A stretch of 64,000 bases of DNA from Blasia pusilla. Its lineage: Eukaryota; Marchantiophyta; Marchantiopsida; Blasiales. Under the pieces are notes generated by a model, which was not told the DNA's origin, searched no databases, and saw nothing but the letters and a program-made list of their open reading frames with translations. Positions 46,751 to 60,430 of this stretch are shown piece by piece (position 1 is the stretch's first letter; every line of letters begins with the position of its first letter). A program made the translations under genes and the position numbers. The stretch covers positions 19,840,001 to 19,904,000 of the forward strand of contig CM114274.1 in assembly GCA_050084515.1 (NCBI GenBank), in the 5' to 3' direction.

Positions 46751-49700
46751 TAAGATAAGAAATAAGGGTCCAAGCTCAAGATGCATTTGGGGAGCCAAGA
46801 TTTGCATCAGATGCAAGAAGCTTTTGCCAAGCCATATTGATGAATAACTAGTCAAATGCTAGTTCGCGCGTTACGAACGACATTTGGGTTGAGAGCCAAA
46901 ATGAAGGGCTACATGGGAAAAATAGGGAAGAAGGGGTTCCCCTTGACAATCCCAAAAAGTACCCGTAGGGCAGGCCACTCTCCTTCTCTATACGCTCAAG
47001 TCCTTGAACTATGAACTAACTACGATACGTGTTTGGCGGTATCTCAAGTTTGAGCAAAGGGATGCACATTGAGGAATTACTTGAGGTACTCCCGTTTAGG
47101 CGAGTGATTTGGGGAGATTGGTCAAGGCTTTGAGAAGAGACTTCCGAGGGAGATGGTATGCAATTGGAAAAAATTCACCCAATAAGCGTTTGGCAGCTTC
47201 TCGGCTATTGACGGAACACGCAAATGGTTGACTCTTTGGGACTCAATCTAAGTCTTATGCTTGCAAAGCTCAAGGTTGGGAGTGCTTTACGGTGAAGTAG
47301 AGAAAGGAATCTATGATGACCATGCCTAGATAGAAATATATGTAAGTAATCCAAAATATTCTATGACTTGTGTTATGAAATAGCATATAGTCACTCACCA
47401 CTTTGGCGAGGGTGGATTTGATCAATTAGAGATGCCCATATGTGTGTGGCTCATCCCTCATGGCATCTAAGAATGTCATTGTCTAATTTATCGTTGTATA
47501 AGAGTGATGTGTAGACACAACGATGAAAAATGTTGGGCATGTTTAAGCCTCAAGGGGGGAATATCCTATTTGGCATGCTAGTCATCATGTAAATACCCTT
47601 GCTCTTCACCTTGCCTTAATTGGAATCTATTTACATTAAGAAGCCATAAAAAAATATTTCTTTGGATTATGCATTGTACCATGCCCATCGTAGCGGGAAA
47701 ATGGTGAACCAAGGCATAAGCAACCATGTCATTTTACATTGTTGGATGTACATAACACAAGCACTACTTGTTCCACTCCAAATCTGTCATGGAGTGCCTT
47801 CATTATTCTATCCACTTCTCCATACAATTCTAAGAGCAAGTAAGGCAACATAAGTGGTAGTGGCAACTACATAACATAGATACTAGCTATCCAAATGATC
47901 TTGCAATGCATGCATTGAATTAAAAAATACTCAAATTTGGTATATTACTATCCATAAATTTTCAAGAGATAATATTTTACTATTTAATATTGTACATTTA
48001 GGACTTGCAATCAATGCATGTTGTGTAATGAATTTAATTTATTCATTGAATGCTTTTTAATGTAATAATGTTTTGTCCTTGTAACAAGATACTGAATGTA
48101 AAAATTCTATAAATTGAATGCTTCTTATTTTTCAAATATCAAAATGAATTCATTTCAGAATTTTTTTCAAGTTCCTTTTGGGTCTTGAGCTCACTCAATT
48201 ATTCAAGAATCCTCATTTAGTTTCTTTTCTTGAAAGAGTGATAGAAGCTCTAGAGCACTCCCTTTTAAGAGTTGAATTGATTTTAAATGTAAGCATGGAT
48301 GAAGGGTTAAATTCAAGAAAAATTTTGGATATTATAAATCATCTTGTCATGATAAGCCTCTTAAAAAAGCATTCTTCAAACCTAAGGAGTCGTCTTTAAC
48401 CATAGAACTCCACAATGACCCCAAATCATTTAGGAAGTAGATAGTAGTAAGATCACTAAAACCAACTCTTGATCCAACTATTTGGTCACTACTTCAGTTT
48501 TTCCCATCCATAAGTCAAGAAGAAAGGATTAGATCGCAAACTATTGTACTATCATGGTAGGAATATAATTGTCTTTGTCAAGAGTTTTGGGAAATTGGTT
48601 AAGGAAACGTATAGCATATGGAGTAAGATATGGTAAAAGAGAACTTGGATACAAGTTGGTTTTCAAAAAACAAAATTGAACATATCTTGACTTTGCATAT
48701 CTCATGGGAGAATTTCCAAGGTTTTATCAATTTCAAGAAAGTTGTTGATACAATGTCCGTAAGCTTCTTTCGTATAGGCTTAAAAAATTAGGCCTTTATG
48801 AGAATCTTCCCATAGTTTTGGCTATATTGTATGAAATTTGTACATGCCAAAATCAAAGAAGGACCATCAAAAGAGATTTTGAGTTCTATGGGGATCATTA
48901 TCTATTGTGAGTCCATTGCAGCTTTGTGTAGCTTTTCAAGTTTCTAGCCGTTATCATTTTATGACTCTTGCAACTCACACAAGGCTTCTAGTGACCTTGC
49001 AATGGATTTTATGGGTATGGCTTGCGGACTTGCGGAAAAAAGCATGTTCAAGATCTCACACTCAATATCGTTTAGGACTCATAGTGGGATTGCATGTAAC
49101 TTGCAAATGAGGTTTCTAAATCCAATCATAAAGGGCTCATATTGGGCTTATAAATTCAAAACGTTGCTATTCAAGCCTGAGTTTAAACTTTTCACCCAAG
49201 ATTGTATGCGTCAAGCCTTTAATCTTCCACCTTTTGAACATAACAAAGCCCTATTCTTTTCTCTTCCAGATTCCCATTTTATCTCTTATTTTGGAATAGA
49301 CAGAGAATACCATGGGGGATGGGGGAATCATCAAGTGGGTCGTGAAGGTCCTCACATTACGAGTCCACAACTCTTGTAGTGGATATATGTGATTCTTGGG
49401 TGGGGTAACGGTTTGTCGATTACTATTATCCCTAATCTGATTTGTGTAGTCAAGTGCTATACCTCCAAATTAGTGGAGCATTTGCATCACCTATTGTGGT
49501 GAACAACATAAGCTCCACATGAAGGTAATTCGAGAATGTAGTAGAGAGTGACTATGTCGGTGCCATGCTGCACTTTGTGAGGTACGGAGGCCATCCAACT
49601 CCTATGGTTGTGGATGTTATATGGTGTGAATAGAAGACTTGTGAGGAGGTCTTCTCCAACCATGATGTGCTTACACTAAGTCATTTTTACCCAATATACC

Positions 49701-51973
49701 AACTCCACATTGTGTTTATGATGCATCACAAGATGCTACATCTTGGATGAGCCAAGGAAGAGAACAAACAAGAATGGGCATTTCCCAACACAAGCAAGCC
49801 ATTCAAGACTTGGGGATAGACATCCTTTTAAGTCTAGGGGCTTGAAACGGTGCTAGTATGTTTGGCAGTCCCAAGTACCTAATGGACCTCAAATAAACCT
49901 CTCACAAGGACTCAATATCTGAGTCATGAATCAAGGTCCAATTTTTGTGTCCATAATTGATTCACCTCGACTTGGCATGGGGTCAAAACCCCAATGCCAG
50001 TCTCTCAATTCATCTCGTGCGCTTGGTTCATACCCATGGTTCCCAAGGCGGGATTTAGGTTCCAAACACCCTTGGAGACTCTCCCCCTAATATACAGTTC
50101 TAGACATTCAGATTGCCATCCTTTCCCTACTTCTAGAGAGGTCCTCTAAGGCCACTTGTTATGGCCCTCAACTCAAATATCATTTTGATAGTTTAAGGAT
50201 GGTTTTGGGATCTCTGTTCTTGATTTTATCTAGAGTTTACGTATGTTGGAATAACATTCTTACAAGATTTTTGATGCCACCTTATTCATCCCAAACTCAT
50301 CTTGGGTCTAGTGGTTATGATCTCAAACATGGAGAACCCCCAAACAACTCAATCAAGTTCCAAACTAGGTTGTTATCCCCTTGGTGCCCATCCCTTCTGG
50401 GACTTGAACTCCTCTCAAGTCTTGCTTGACGTTTGGTCCCACTTTGTAAGGTCACAATGCCCATCATTTTAGATGCCCATCAAGGCTTGAGTCTCACTTC
50501 TATAGCATTTGTCTCACTTGTGAGACTCTGACAAAATGCGCTTCTATCATAGTATGAACTTACTAGAGTTATAATATTTTGTGTTGGCACGTGTTTGGTT
50601 ATAAGGGTCATGATAGTGTTGCCCTATTATGCAAACCATCTCCGGTTAGTTCCCTTCTTGGCCACAACTTGGCACGACTAGATTCCATCCGTAGTCAATG
50701 AGGTGGCTATTTATCCCTACTGACCCACCTAGTTCGACAAACCAACCTCATTCAACGTGGATTACAAACGGAGCCATACCACATTTGATTTCATCCATCC
50801 ACTAGTCACACCTATATATGTTGGCATTGACATGTCTGTCCACTCACCTCTTTTTGTCACATGTGGTACTAAGCCGCACTGCCTGCAATGGTCCTTGAAT
50901 TAATTGCTATCGTGCAATCAACCATATGCACCAACAGACAACTTTGTTAGCCATTTTACAAAATATAGTTTTTTTTTCTCTTGTCTATCCCACATTTTGA
51001 CTTGTTATGATCATGTTCTCAATGTTGATTGGATGGAAATTTTTGCTCTATCACCAACCAGTGCATATCAGTTTCCTTTGCTTGGCCTTCAACCGTCCAA
51101 AGGCCATCAATGATTTTCAGCCTTTGTTCATATCGTTAGAAGATCCTATGAGTTTGTTAATGTAGGCATAATATGCCCACGTAGACCAACATGGAGGATC
51201 CTCTCCAACTCTGTTGAGGTTAGAGGAGGAGATCCCTATTTGAAAGACCTCTCCCAACTGCAAACTATGGCTTCTTGGTCTTGCACTTTGCAAGTCCAAG
51301 AAGCCATAGGATACTAACAATCAATGTTTGTAATGGACTTGCAAACACAAAATAATAGCACTTATCCTTTGAGTAGTAACTTAGTCTTCTTCCTCTTCGA
51401 TGCATCCAAGCCTTTGCCATTTCCAACCACTTGGTTTCTTGTCTTCTAATACTATTTTGGCATAGATATAGATAACAAGGGGATGTGAGTAGGGGCAAGG
51501 TTCAGGGAGTGGTTTTTAAAACCATTTGATGGTCAATAACAAAATTCCATCTTGGATGTTCTTGCCAGATGGGGTGCTACTTTGACTAAGGTGGAGCATC
51601 ATGTATCATATATTTTGGCACAATAGCCTCCACCATACATGCTCGAATTCTAAGACCATGAAGCACAAGGAGAATGTATGGAGGAGACAATAGTATGCCT
51701 CCAAGGTTGCATGGGGACAATGTCTCTATCCACTAACATGTTTTCTGACTTAAGTCTATTTTATGGAAGGACTTGTTTGTGTGGCCCCACCTCCCCAACC
51801 CCTTTTTGATCTTCCCTACTGCATCGTTGTCATGGGCTTGCACACGATTTCCTCCCTCATCCACACGGTCTACCCCCTTGTTGCCTTACTTCCCACCATG
51901 AGCCATAAGTAGGGGCCCTTGCAATCCATATCCGTAGACATGTCTCGACTTGTATGCCCATGTACCTTATTGG

Positions 51974-52016
51974 GAAAAAAATTCTATTTTTGTGCAACAA
52001 AAATAGAATTTTTTTC
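51974..52016. repeat. Perfect 20-bp inverted repeat, 3-nt loop
   Basis: Arms 51974-51993 and 51997-52016 are exact reverse complements around GCA; AT-rich. Confidence 0.95.
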
Positions 52017-54863
52017 AAAGAAGGTAGTATAAGGTATAGAGGCAATGGACCTAGAGGTACGGTCGACCATGGTTGACAAGGAAGTAGCAGCTCCATAGTT
52101 GGAGTGACGATATTCAAGAGTCAAGGGCTTAAGGAGCATCATGTTGAGAATCTTAGGTTATCCACCTAGGTTAAACTAGACAAAATCTCTTTGATTGATC
52201 ATGCAAAAAGTTTGCAAGCAACACATGTGGTTGGACTAGCCACCCGTATATCTTCAAGTCATCCAAAATGCCATTATGATGGAGTTGAGAATGCATGTCT
52301 TCTAAATGGTTATTTTGGAGTAAACTTACAAACTCAAATTTTTGTTTAAGATGTAACATGATACGTCATATCCCAGTGATGTTGAGGTGGAGGAGGAGTT
52401 CAAATGGTTATGCATGGAGGCATTAATTGGATTTGGTCTGTATATAGGAATGGATTGGCTTGTTGGAGGAGAGGACCATTTGAATGGAGGCTCCAACAAT
52501 AAGGATGAGGAGGATGAGCATAAGGTCTTCCTTACAAAATGCCTAGCCACTAAAGACATAGAAGGAGGTCTCTCATTATAAAGTTCATCTAGCGAACAAT
52601 CTAGGCCTATCCATAGTAGGCGTCACCACTTGAGATCCAATGGTAGCAAGCCTATGAAGATAAGTATTGGTAGTGCCTTGACATATGCAATGATGATGCC
52701 CATTAGGACTTCCTTAGAAATATTTATGAGTCTAGTGTGGTAGCACTAGAAGTATACTTGTAGGAACTATCCTATAGGTACCCTCCAACTCCCAACATAG
52801 CTATAAATGTTTAAGTGTAACGAACCAATGCAAATATCTTTTTGTATTAAGAATATCTTTATCTTCTATTTCATTTGCTATGCTACTTGACTTCAAGTCA
52901 AAATGATTAAGAATCCCATCGTCCCATTGTCATCAATTGTTTGCAAGAACATGACTATGACTCATCCATTCATGATGCGTGGCAATACGCAAATTGGATC
53001 AAACTCTAGATCAATGGCATTGGCCTCATCTATGAAGTAAAAAATATCTTCATTTGGACATGTATTTGTTACCTTAAAGCCACTTACTTTCTTATCAACT
53101 TTGTTTTTCTCTTAAATAGGTCATACATACCTACAAACGTTCACATAGAAATGGTTGTTGTGTTACTTCAACGACGCCCAAGAATTTAAGACATGAATCG
53201 CATAGTGCATAGTGTAACTCCTCAAATGTATTGAATGTAGATCCTTGCAAGATGCGCTTGATGCTTGAACTTCCACTTTGAGGTCTTTATTAATGGTTGG
53301 GAAACATTTCACATCAGGAACCAGAACAAAAGAAGATAATATGTGGTAGTAATAGAATGTAAAAGATTTCCAAGTAAAGAAAGCATGACATACCCATGGC
53401 ATGTGATTATTTCACAAAAAAATACTTCACAGACTAAAGGAGTACAAGGAAGAAAAGAAAAAACTATTGCAAGCTAGAAATAGATATCCTCATGCATGAA
53501 AGAATTTGCCAAAATAACATTGCAAGGATTCTGCAATAAAGAAATCTAACACCAATACATATGCAAGAGGTTTGCAAAATTGCGAGTTGTGGGACCCAAA
53601 ATTAAGCTACAATAAAGTCTTAAGATAATTGCACTTGACTTGTAGGTTTTCAAGTTTCTCACTTGAAATTTACTCATAATTTATAACAAAAAATAGGATT
53701 GAAGGTTCCATTTTCTAACAAGTTAGCTGTAATAACGTAGACTCACAGTTTAGTCACAAAACACTCACACTGCACTTGCAAATAGCTTGCACCTTTATGA
53801 GTCCTTTTCAAATGATTGTGAGTGTGAGTAGTTGCAAATAAGTCACCAAAATTGACTCACAAGTCATTGTCTCGTATAATAGTTTGAAAATAGTGTGTGC
53901 AAGAAGCGGTTTTTGCATTCAAAAAATTGTGTTTTTGGACTTGCAAAGTAATGGTTTCTTGGACTCGCAAAGTTGTTGTTTTTCGGTTTCCATTTTGCCC
54001 TATTTGGACTTGTTTTTGGGTTCATAAAACACTTTTCGAAGGGGAATTTGATTACTTCCTACTTTAAGTTGGGCACGGCTTTGCTTTTTTTTTTTTTCCC
54101 CCGCTCCTTCATTTTTGTTACTTTAAAATGAATTAATTTAGGGAAATAACATGTAATACTATGAAATTTATTCATCTACATGACATTCAACATCCAAAAA
54201 ATAATTCTATCCCAAAATCTCAAGATGTAGTGCCACTATCAAAAGAAACTAATTGCAAAGGAGAGGAGTCTTGAAAAGTTAGGAGGAAACGAAAAAATGT
54301 AACGGTTTGGAGGGGAGGAGGGGAATTGAGTTTCAATTTCTTGACTCCCTAATGACTACTTGAGAGTTTTGGGACTCCCAAAACAATTGCAATTTTTAGT
54401 TGTGAGAATTATAAATGACTCAAAAGCTAATTGGGAGTCTCGTGCAACTCCAAATAGTCTCAAAAGTGCAAGTTTGAGAAGCCCCTATTTACAAGTGTGA
54501 CTCACAATAACGTTTGCGAGGAAATTTCAAGCTAAATTGAAGTGTTTGCATTCACAACATCAGAATGGTTGTTCAGACTTCCAAACCAACGACGACTAGA
54601 AAAGGTGTGTGGAGCCACAATTGTGTTACACAAAGTGGAATCAAAGATTTGTAGTTGTAATGGACTTCCAATATTGCCACTCTTGGCAAAAATGGACATG
54701 GAATGGAGCTTGGTGTAGCCCTAAAATGCTAAACCGCTAATAGTGTGACAACAAGTACCCAAGGGAGATGGCTGATAAATACCCCAATAACAACATGCTA
54801 GATTTCCTTCATGACCATTTCTCTTGCGTTAATGCCTATGTGATGGAAGGTTCTCCAAACAAG

Positions 54864-55467
54864 GAGACATAATGTCATGATGCTTGGACATCTTATTTGG
54901 TTATTATCAAGATCTACAAGAGTGATGATGTATTTCAACCGTATGCATGTTCATAGATGTGTTGTTTCACCAATTGCATAATATCGGGATTTGACCAAAG
55001 TGGGATGCTTCCCCCAAGTCTAGATCACGCACTCGAAAACTATTGAGCAATCCAGGAGTAGACTATATGCATGCCCTTTTGATTTATTCCTGTATTGGTG
55101 ACATGGGAAATCTTGGAGGTGTTTCTCGCATTGCACAAACATTTGCTATTGAGATGACACCCACAGAGACATAATGTCATGGTGCTTGGACATCTTATCT
55201 GGTTGTTATCTAGATCTACAAGAGTGATGATGTATTTGAACCGTATGCATGTTCATAGATGTGTTGTTTCCCCAATTGCATAATATCCGGATCCGACCAA
55301 AGTGGGATGCTTCCCCCAAGTCTAAATCACCCACTCGGAAACCATTGAGCAATGCACGAGTAGACTATATGCATGCCCTTTTGATTTATTCCTATATTGG
55401 TGACATGGGAAATCTTGGAGGTGTTTCTAGCATTACACAAACATTTGCTCTTGAGATGACACTCAAG
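54864..55467 (+). repeat. Tandem duplication of 302 bp
   Basis: Copy 1 is 54864-55165 and copy 2 is 55166-55467, head to tail. I count about 20 substitutions and no indels by eye, so roughly 93% identity. The unit length is not a multiple of three. Confidence 0.95.
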
Positions 55468-55763
55468 GAGATCAATGTTCATTGGAAGGCACTTTGTTGA
55501 CTTTGTATTTTCCACAATTATTGCAAATGTATAGTGTATTGTCATTGGTAGAGTTGAAGATCGTGGCATGGACCCAAGACTTACGGTCTACAGATGATTT
55601 CAAGCGCTTGGAGATGAACTCTCGAGACCACATGCATGTGGAGACCATATACTTATATTGGCTTGACAAACCTCATAATGTTCAATTTGGATCTTGTGAC
55701 CAATGGGATGAACTTTACGCAACCACTTCATTTAGTGTGGCGAGTTGTGTTGGTGAACCATGA
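55249..55763 (+). pseudogene. Possible decayed coding region of unknown family
   Basis: Two overlapping open frames (55249-55500 and 55482-55763) would form one protein-like run with a single frame shift at about 55,490, through DYMHALLIYSYIGDMGNLGG and FKRLEMNSRDHMHVETIY. The matching place in duplication copy 1 carries a stop codon. I do not recognise the family; it could be chance or a relic of an unknown mobile element. Confidence 0.25.
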
Positions 55764-58700
55764 TATTCTATATTGGCTTGCTATAACAAGGGGTTGTTGT
55801 ATTCTTGGGTTGATCAATCTAGATACGGGATTTTCATTTAATTTTTTTGTGGTGTGAGACCTCACATTGATGTCCATGGGATATTTTAGGTTAAGTAACA
55901 ACCAAAAATTGTGCATGGGCTTTTCATGGTGTAAGGAAAAATATGATGGTTTATCTAGGCATGTTCTTCTTATGAATAAAAGCATCGATTGGATTTTATT
56001 TATAAGAAGAACACATATAATGCATTGTACAATTTTTTTTTATTGAAGTGAACTTCGCATATCATGAACTAACATTAAGCTTTGATTATACATGGTATGG
56101 ACACAAGTGATGCTTGAAGGTTTCAAGACATGTAACATGTGTAGCTTGTGGATCTGGGTTGGGGACGATCTAGAGTAGAGAGTTGAAGACTTAGGTATGG
56201 CCAAGACTTTTCCTCATGGACATGCCATAAGGTTGGACCTAGCCTAAGAGCCAATCAATGATACCAACATTCCAACAATTATGACCTATATATATGGATT
56301 GGATGGTCCAAGAGGATTGTGTGCGCGAGGATGAGAATTGTGAGATTCTTAGCACAGGTTCTAGAATAAAGTGAGAGTAATGTCTCAACATATTACCTTA
56401 TGGTAGTGTGAGTACATGCCATTATTTTGATACTTGCAATTCAAATGACATCTCATCATACAATACATTTTGGACGAGTTAATGTTTCTTCTAACATGAG
56501 CTTGGGGTTTGCTTGATAACCATTTAAAGTCTCTAGATCCAACTGTTAGAGGATCCTATGCACATTTAGAGTAATGTGACGCCCTTGTTGATGGAATATT
56601 TGTTTGGCTTAAGAGACATGGATTCTCCTATACAAGTATGCAAGATAGTTATGCGTCTCGAGGTATAGTAAGGATAAGAGATTGAATACCCAAGCTTCCC
56701 ATGCATCCATTAATGCATGACCTGCTACCTATATGAAGGCATGTGTGGTTTTGCCACATCTGAGGTCTAGGAGGCCGTATACATCTGTGCAATCAGTGTA
56801 TGTGAGGTAGTCTTAATGCTATTAGGGCACGCAAAAATTCAAGACCCTAAATGTTCATGCAATCATAGGAAACTAATCTGTTTATCTAACCTTCTTTTGA
56901 TACCCATGAATAGATGCATGTGTAGTTAGGAGATATTTCTTGAGGATTGAGGCCTTACGAAGGTGGAGGCGCTTGTTGCACAGTTGTAGAGGCTCTATGA
57001 ACTTTCATTCATGGGTAGTCAAAGTCACTAGGCCATACATTTGGTCATACAGGTTGGCATAGTTAGACCTTTGCAATATAGATTCAAATATTTTTTGGAG
57101 CGCATTTTATATACATTGATTGAAGGGCTTGATGAGAAACTACGCTTGAGTGCAAGGCAGTACAATATAGGGTTACATATTAGATGAGGCCCTGTTCTAC
57201 CCCACGAGTTGTTAGTTTGCCTTCATATTACCACACTAGAGACATTAACATCTAGCATCTTATGCATGATGGAGTGGTAAGGTTGGCATGACAAAGAGGG
57301 ACGTGTGCTCCAATGAACCAATACGAATGCAATTTCCTTGGTTTAGAACCATCATGACTCATATTGTTCATCAACATTGTGCTAGAGAGGGCATGGAAAA
57401 TTACTTTAATTTGCATTGGACCTTGACGTTGTGGAGAGTGTTATTGGCCTTCTTGCAAATGTTAAATCATTGGCACAATTACGAGTGATTGGTCGATATT
57501 TTTAGATTGGACCTTTCAACAAGCAACATACACATAATCAAGAAAGTAGAGTATGTTGCACTCTTGAGTAAGATTCCTTAGCATTTAGACAAAACACAAA
57601 TATTCTCAAAGGGGACCTCCCATATTTTGGAGTGATCAAGGAGGTCATAGAATCCGACTTTCACATCTTCTAAGTGCTTTCCTTTTGATGCTCCCGAAAA
57701 TATTGATGGCTCCGGATATACTATGCCCTATGCTTTTGAGGCCCTATGCCCTTCATTGTTATCCATGATGTTGTTTTGTTTAGGATGGACATGCGATTTT
57801 ACCAATGAGACGATAGAGCAAGTGGACCAAAGTTTTTACATTGATCAGCCATCCCTTCATGGATGAAATTATGCCATGACACATCCCTAGGAGTAGAGAG
57901 GCTTTGCACATGTAGATAGGGTGTGTCACAATTTAAAGAGAGAATCATAAGATATTGCGTGAAGATTACACATTTGTATTACAATCCAATGGATCATTTA
58001 TATATACAACCAAGTAAGTCCCTAGCCTATCTCACATTTATCTCTGATGAGTTTGCTAAATTTCCTTTGTCACAACTTTTATAATGGAACATAATGTTTG
58101 TGTGTGATACTTCAAGACCGATTGGAGATCGAGCCCAATAGGTCATAGATGATTTATTGAAGAGTATGATAATCAGCAAGAGCAAGTTTCCCTTTGGTTT
58201 GGACCCATTTGGAGGCCACTTGAGAGATGTCATGGGCAGACACATCGCTATACAACATACATTGGTATCACCGAACACACACACAAACACACATGATCCC
58301 ATGCCAACTCATGGTATCCAACCATCGAGCCGAGAATTACCAAAAGATTTCCAATAAATCAAGTGATGCTCTCACAACAAAGTCTCTCCATGGTGCACAC
58401 AAATCATGTCAAACCAAACCCACTCTGTTAATAAGAGGATTGGGTTACTCATGCAAGGCAAGGAGGACCATAGCTTTGGTGCCTCATTCCAAGAAGTTCA
58501 ACAAAGAGAGAATGAATGAGCTCTCAAGCTTTGTCTCTCTTAGCGAACACCCCCTTCCCTCTCCCAAGCTCTCTCAACGGTAACATATGCTCGCAAGTCA
58601 CGTCTTAGGATCTTGACATGTTGTAGCACGTCAAAGCCACTTCCCAAAGTGGGAACTCAACTGTACTCAATAGGTCAATACTAACTTCCCATGCTATGCA

Positions 58701-59060
58701 TACTATACAAACATCGATTTTCTATTTTCTATTTTCAACTCGTTACATGTAACAAAATGAGATACATAACCCTTTCAAATTAAGAAAAAGGCTTCATCCT
58801 TTAAGGTAAACACCCGCTTACCTTTCCCAAAAAAAAAGACTTTGGCTTTACTCGACACAGGTCCTTTGGTTGAAGAGTAAACCAACCAATAGCCCATTTT
58901 ATCTCTCCAAAGTGGACATTTACATTATCAACAAAACACATGGGGATTATTATAAATAGAAGGGTACAAGATCTTCGTAAAAAATGACACAAAAACTAAT
59001 TTATACCTTACCGGCGTATGAATTTTTTGTGTGTTAAATAAGTTTATACAAAGTCATACG
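55764..59060. other. AT-rich gene-less stretch
   Basis: Short open frames only (for example 58227-58583, +), none recognised. Confidence 0.5.
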
Positions 59061-59091
59061 GGTCATTGTATGCCCGTGCATAGACGGGCGT
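59061..59091 (+). repeat. Helitron-like 3' hairpin (candidate)
   Basis: A perfect 6-bp stem GCCCGT/ACGGGC at 59072-59077 and 59084-59089, with a 6-nt loop, has the usual Helitron sequence GCCCGTGCATAG. The expected CTAG after it is not intact (CAGTAGTAG is seen). Confidence 0.4.
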
Positions 59092-59099
59092 TTCAGTAG

Positions 59100-59675
59100 T
59101 AGATACGAATGAAAGGACCACACATGTTCCACAAGCTATGGGCGCCTACGAACACAAGACGACCCATCTCACGAGCGTTTTGACGCTTCCGTCTCGTTTC
59201 GAGTCCTGACCTTTTGCCGCCGACTGTTGTGCACCTATCAGAGCCCGAATGTGGCTGGATACCAAGAGTTCGCCAGACGTCGAGCTCCCATTCGAAGATC
59301 TCGCAACAGGTAGGAAGCCCAGCGAATGAAAGTGCTCCTCCTCTACGACCACCCAGAGCTGTCTGGCTGGATGGCGAGACAGACAAATCGTGAGTGTGAC
59401 TCGTATTTTCGTTGGAGGGAGTTTAGCCGAGGAGAAGGTAAGTCGTAGGTCAATGGGGTCCATCGGGCATGAGGATGGGATCGGATGGTTGACGTTTAAG
59501 TATCACAGGGTCAGCTTACCTGTCCTTTGTGCTGAAAACGCACATGCGCACGTAGAGCTGCGGGCCGAGTGGGGGAAACTTGAGGTCATTGTTGGCCGTT
59601 ATTTTTCCCTGACGACGAGTGAAGGAGAGAAGAAGGAGAACCACGAGACGTGAAGGACCGACCCGCAACAGACCG

Positions 59676-59712
<37 letters not shown>

Positions 59713-60430
59713 TGGTTCGTTCGTTCGTTCTCTAGGGGAGATCGCGGGTGATGGAGTGATGATGTAAGTTAACGAAATTCCGAAGGAAGGTGGGAAGCAC
59801 TGGGAACAGGGTCTTGTTGTCACGATCGGATTCATTGAATTGAGATGGTAGTGCGGTGGCGACGACGGCGAACCTGTTACCGTATGGCATGTCCTCCGAT
59901 TGGACTCTTTCGCGCTAACCCACTCACTGTATATGCTTCCTGCTTCCGTCGTTGGTCCATCCATCAATCCATCCAACCAACGAGCGGAGCCGGGAGACTC
60001 ACGCGCCACGGTTTCCCGCGGAGGGAGCCTCGTGCGGATGGGAAGTTCCTTCCTTCCTTCCTTATCTCCAAGGCTTATCTCGGACGCGGTTACAGGGTAA
60101 CCATAGTACAAACCACACTGGGTCATCCAATCTGAAAACCACAGCTGTTCTCTATTTATGTAGACCTCGTGTTCCTCCTTTAGCTTAGAGACTTTTTCGT
60201 TGGATCATTGTCTTGGGTTTTCGTGGAGTTTACCCCCACCCCAAAATCGGAAGGAAAAATCCACCTCATTCCCACCAATGACGCATCTCTTTACGCTTGT
60301 ACTTTGGTTTCGAGTCGTCAACAGGAAGCTTCTAGACGGCGTGGAATTTTCACCGGTTGATTTTGAAGAGCGATTGTTTCTTCCGTCGTCAATCTTGTGC
60401 ACCAAGAAGTGAAGTGGAAGCAGCTTACAT
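59100..60430. other. GC-rich patch, possibly gene-proximal, no protein recognised
   Basis: CpG-rich with tetramer microsatellites, much like the region in front of the kinase gene. Open frames on both strands, including 176 codons at 59599-60126 (-), are partly made of the repeats and match nothing that I know. It could be a promoter or leader, a non-coding RNA gene or a decayed gene. Confidence 0.4.
59675..59711 (+). repeat. (GCAG)9 microsatellite
   Basis: About nine uninterrupted units, followed by four TTCG units at 59716-59730. Confidence 0.97.

Larger units (their letters stand above)
44413..54863. other. Long AT-rich gene-less stretch
   Basis: Open frames at 44524-44787 (88 codons) and 49002-49379 (126 codons), both + strand, read as plausible but unfamiliar protein; either could be a remnant of an unknown transposon. 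The rest shows only scattered short repeats such as GACTCACAA motifs at 53.7-54.5 kb. Confidence 0.4.

Noticed and set aside
59599-60126. 176-codon minus-strand open frame
   Set aside because: Part of it translates the GCAG microsatellite into an ACLP repeat; no domain, no support.
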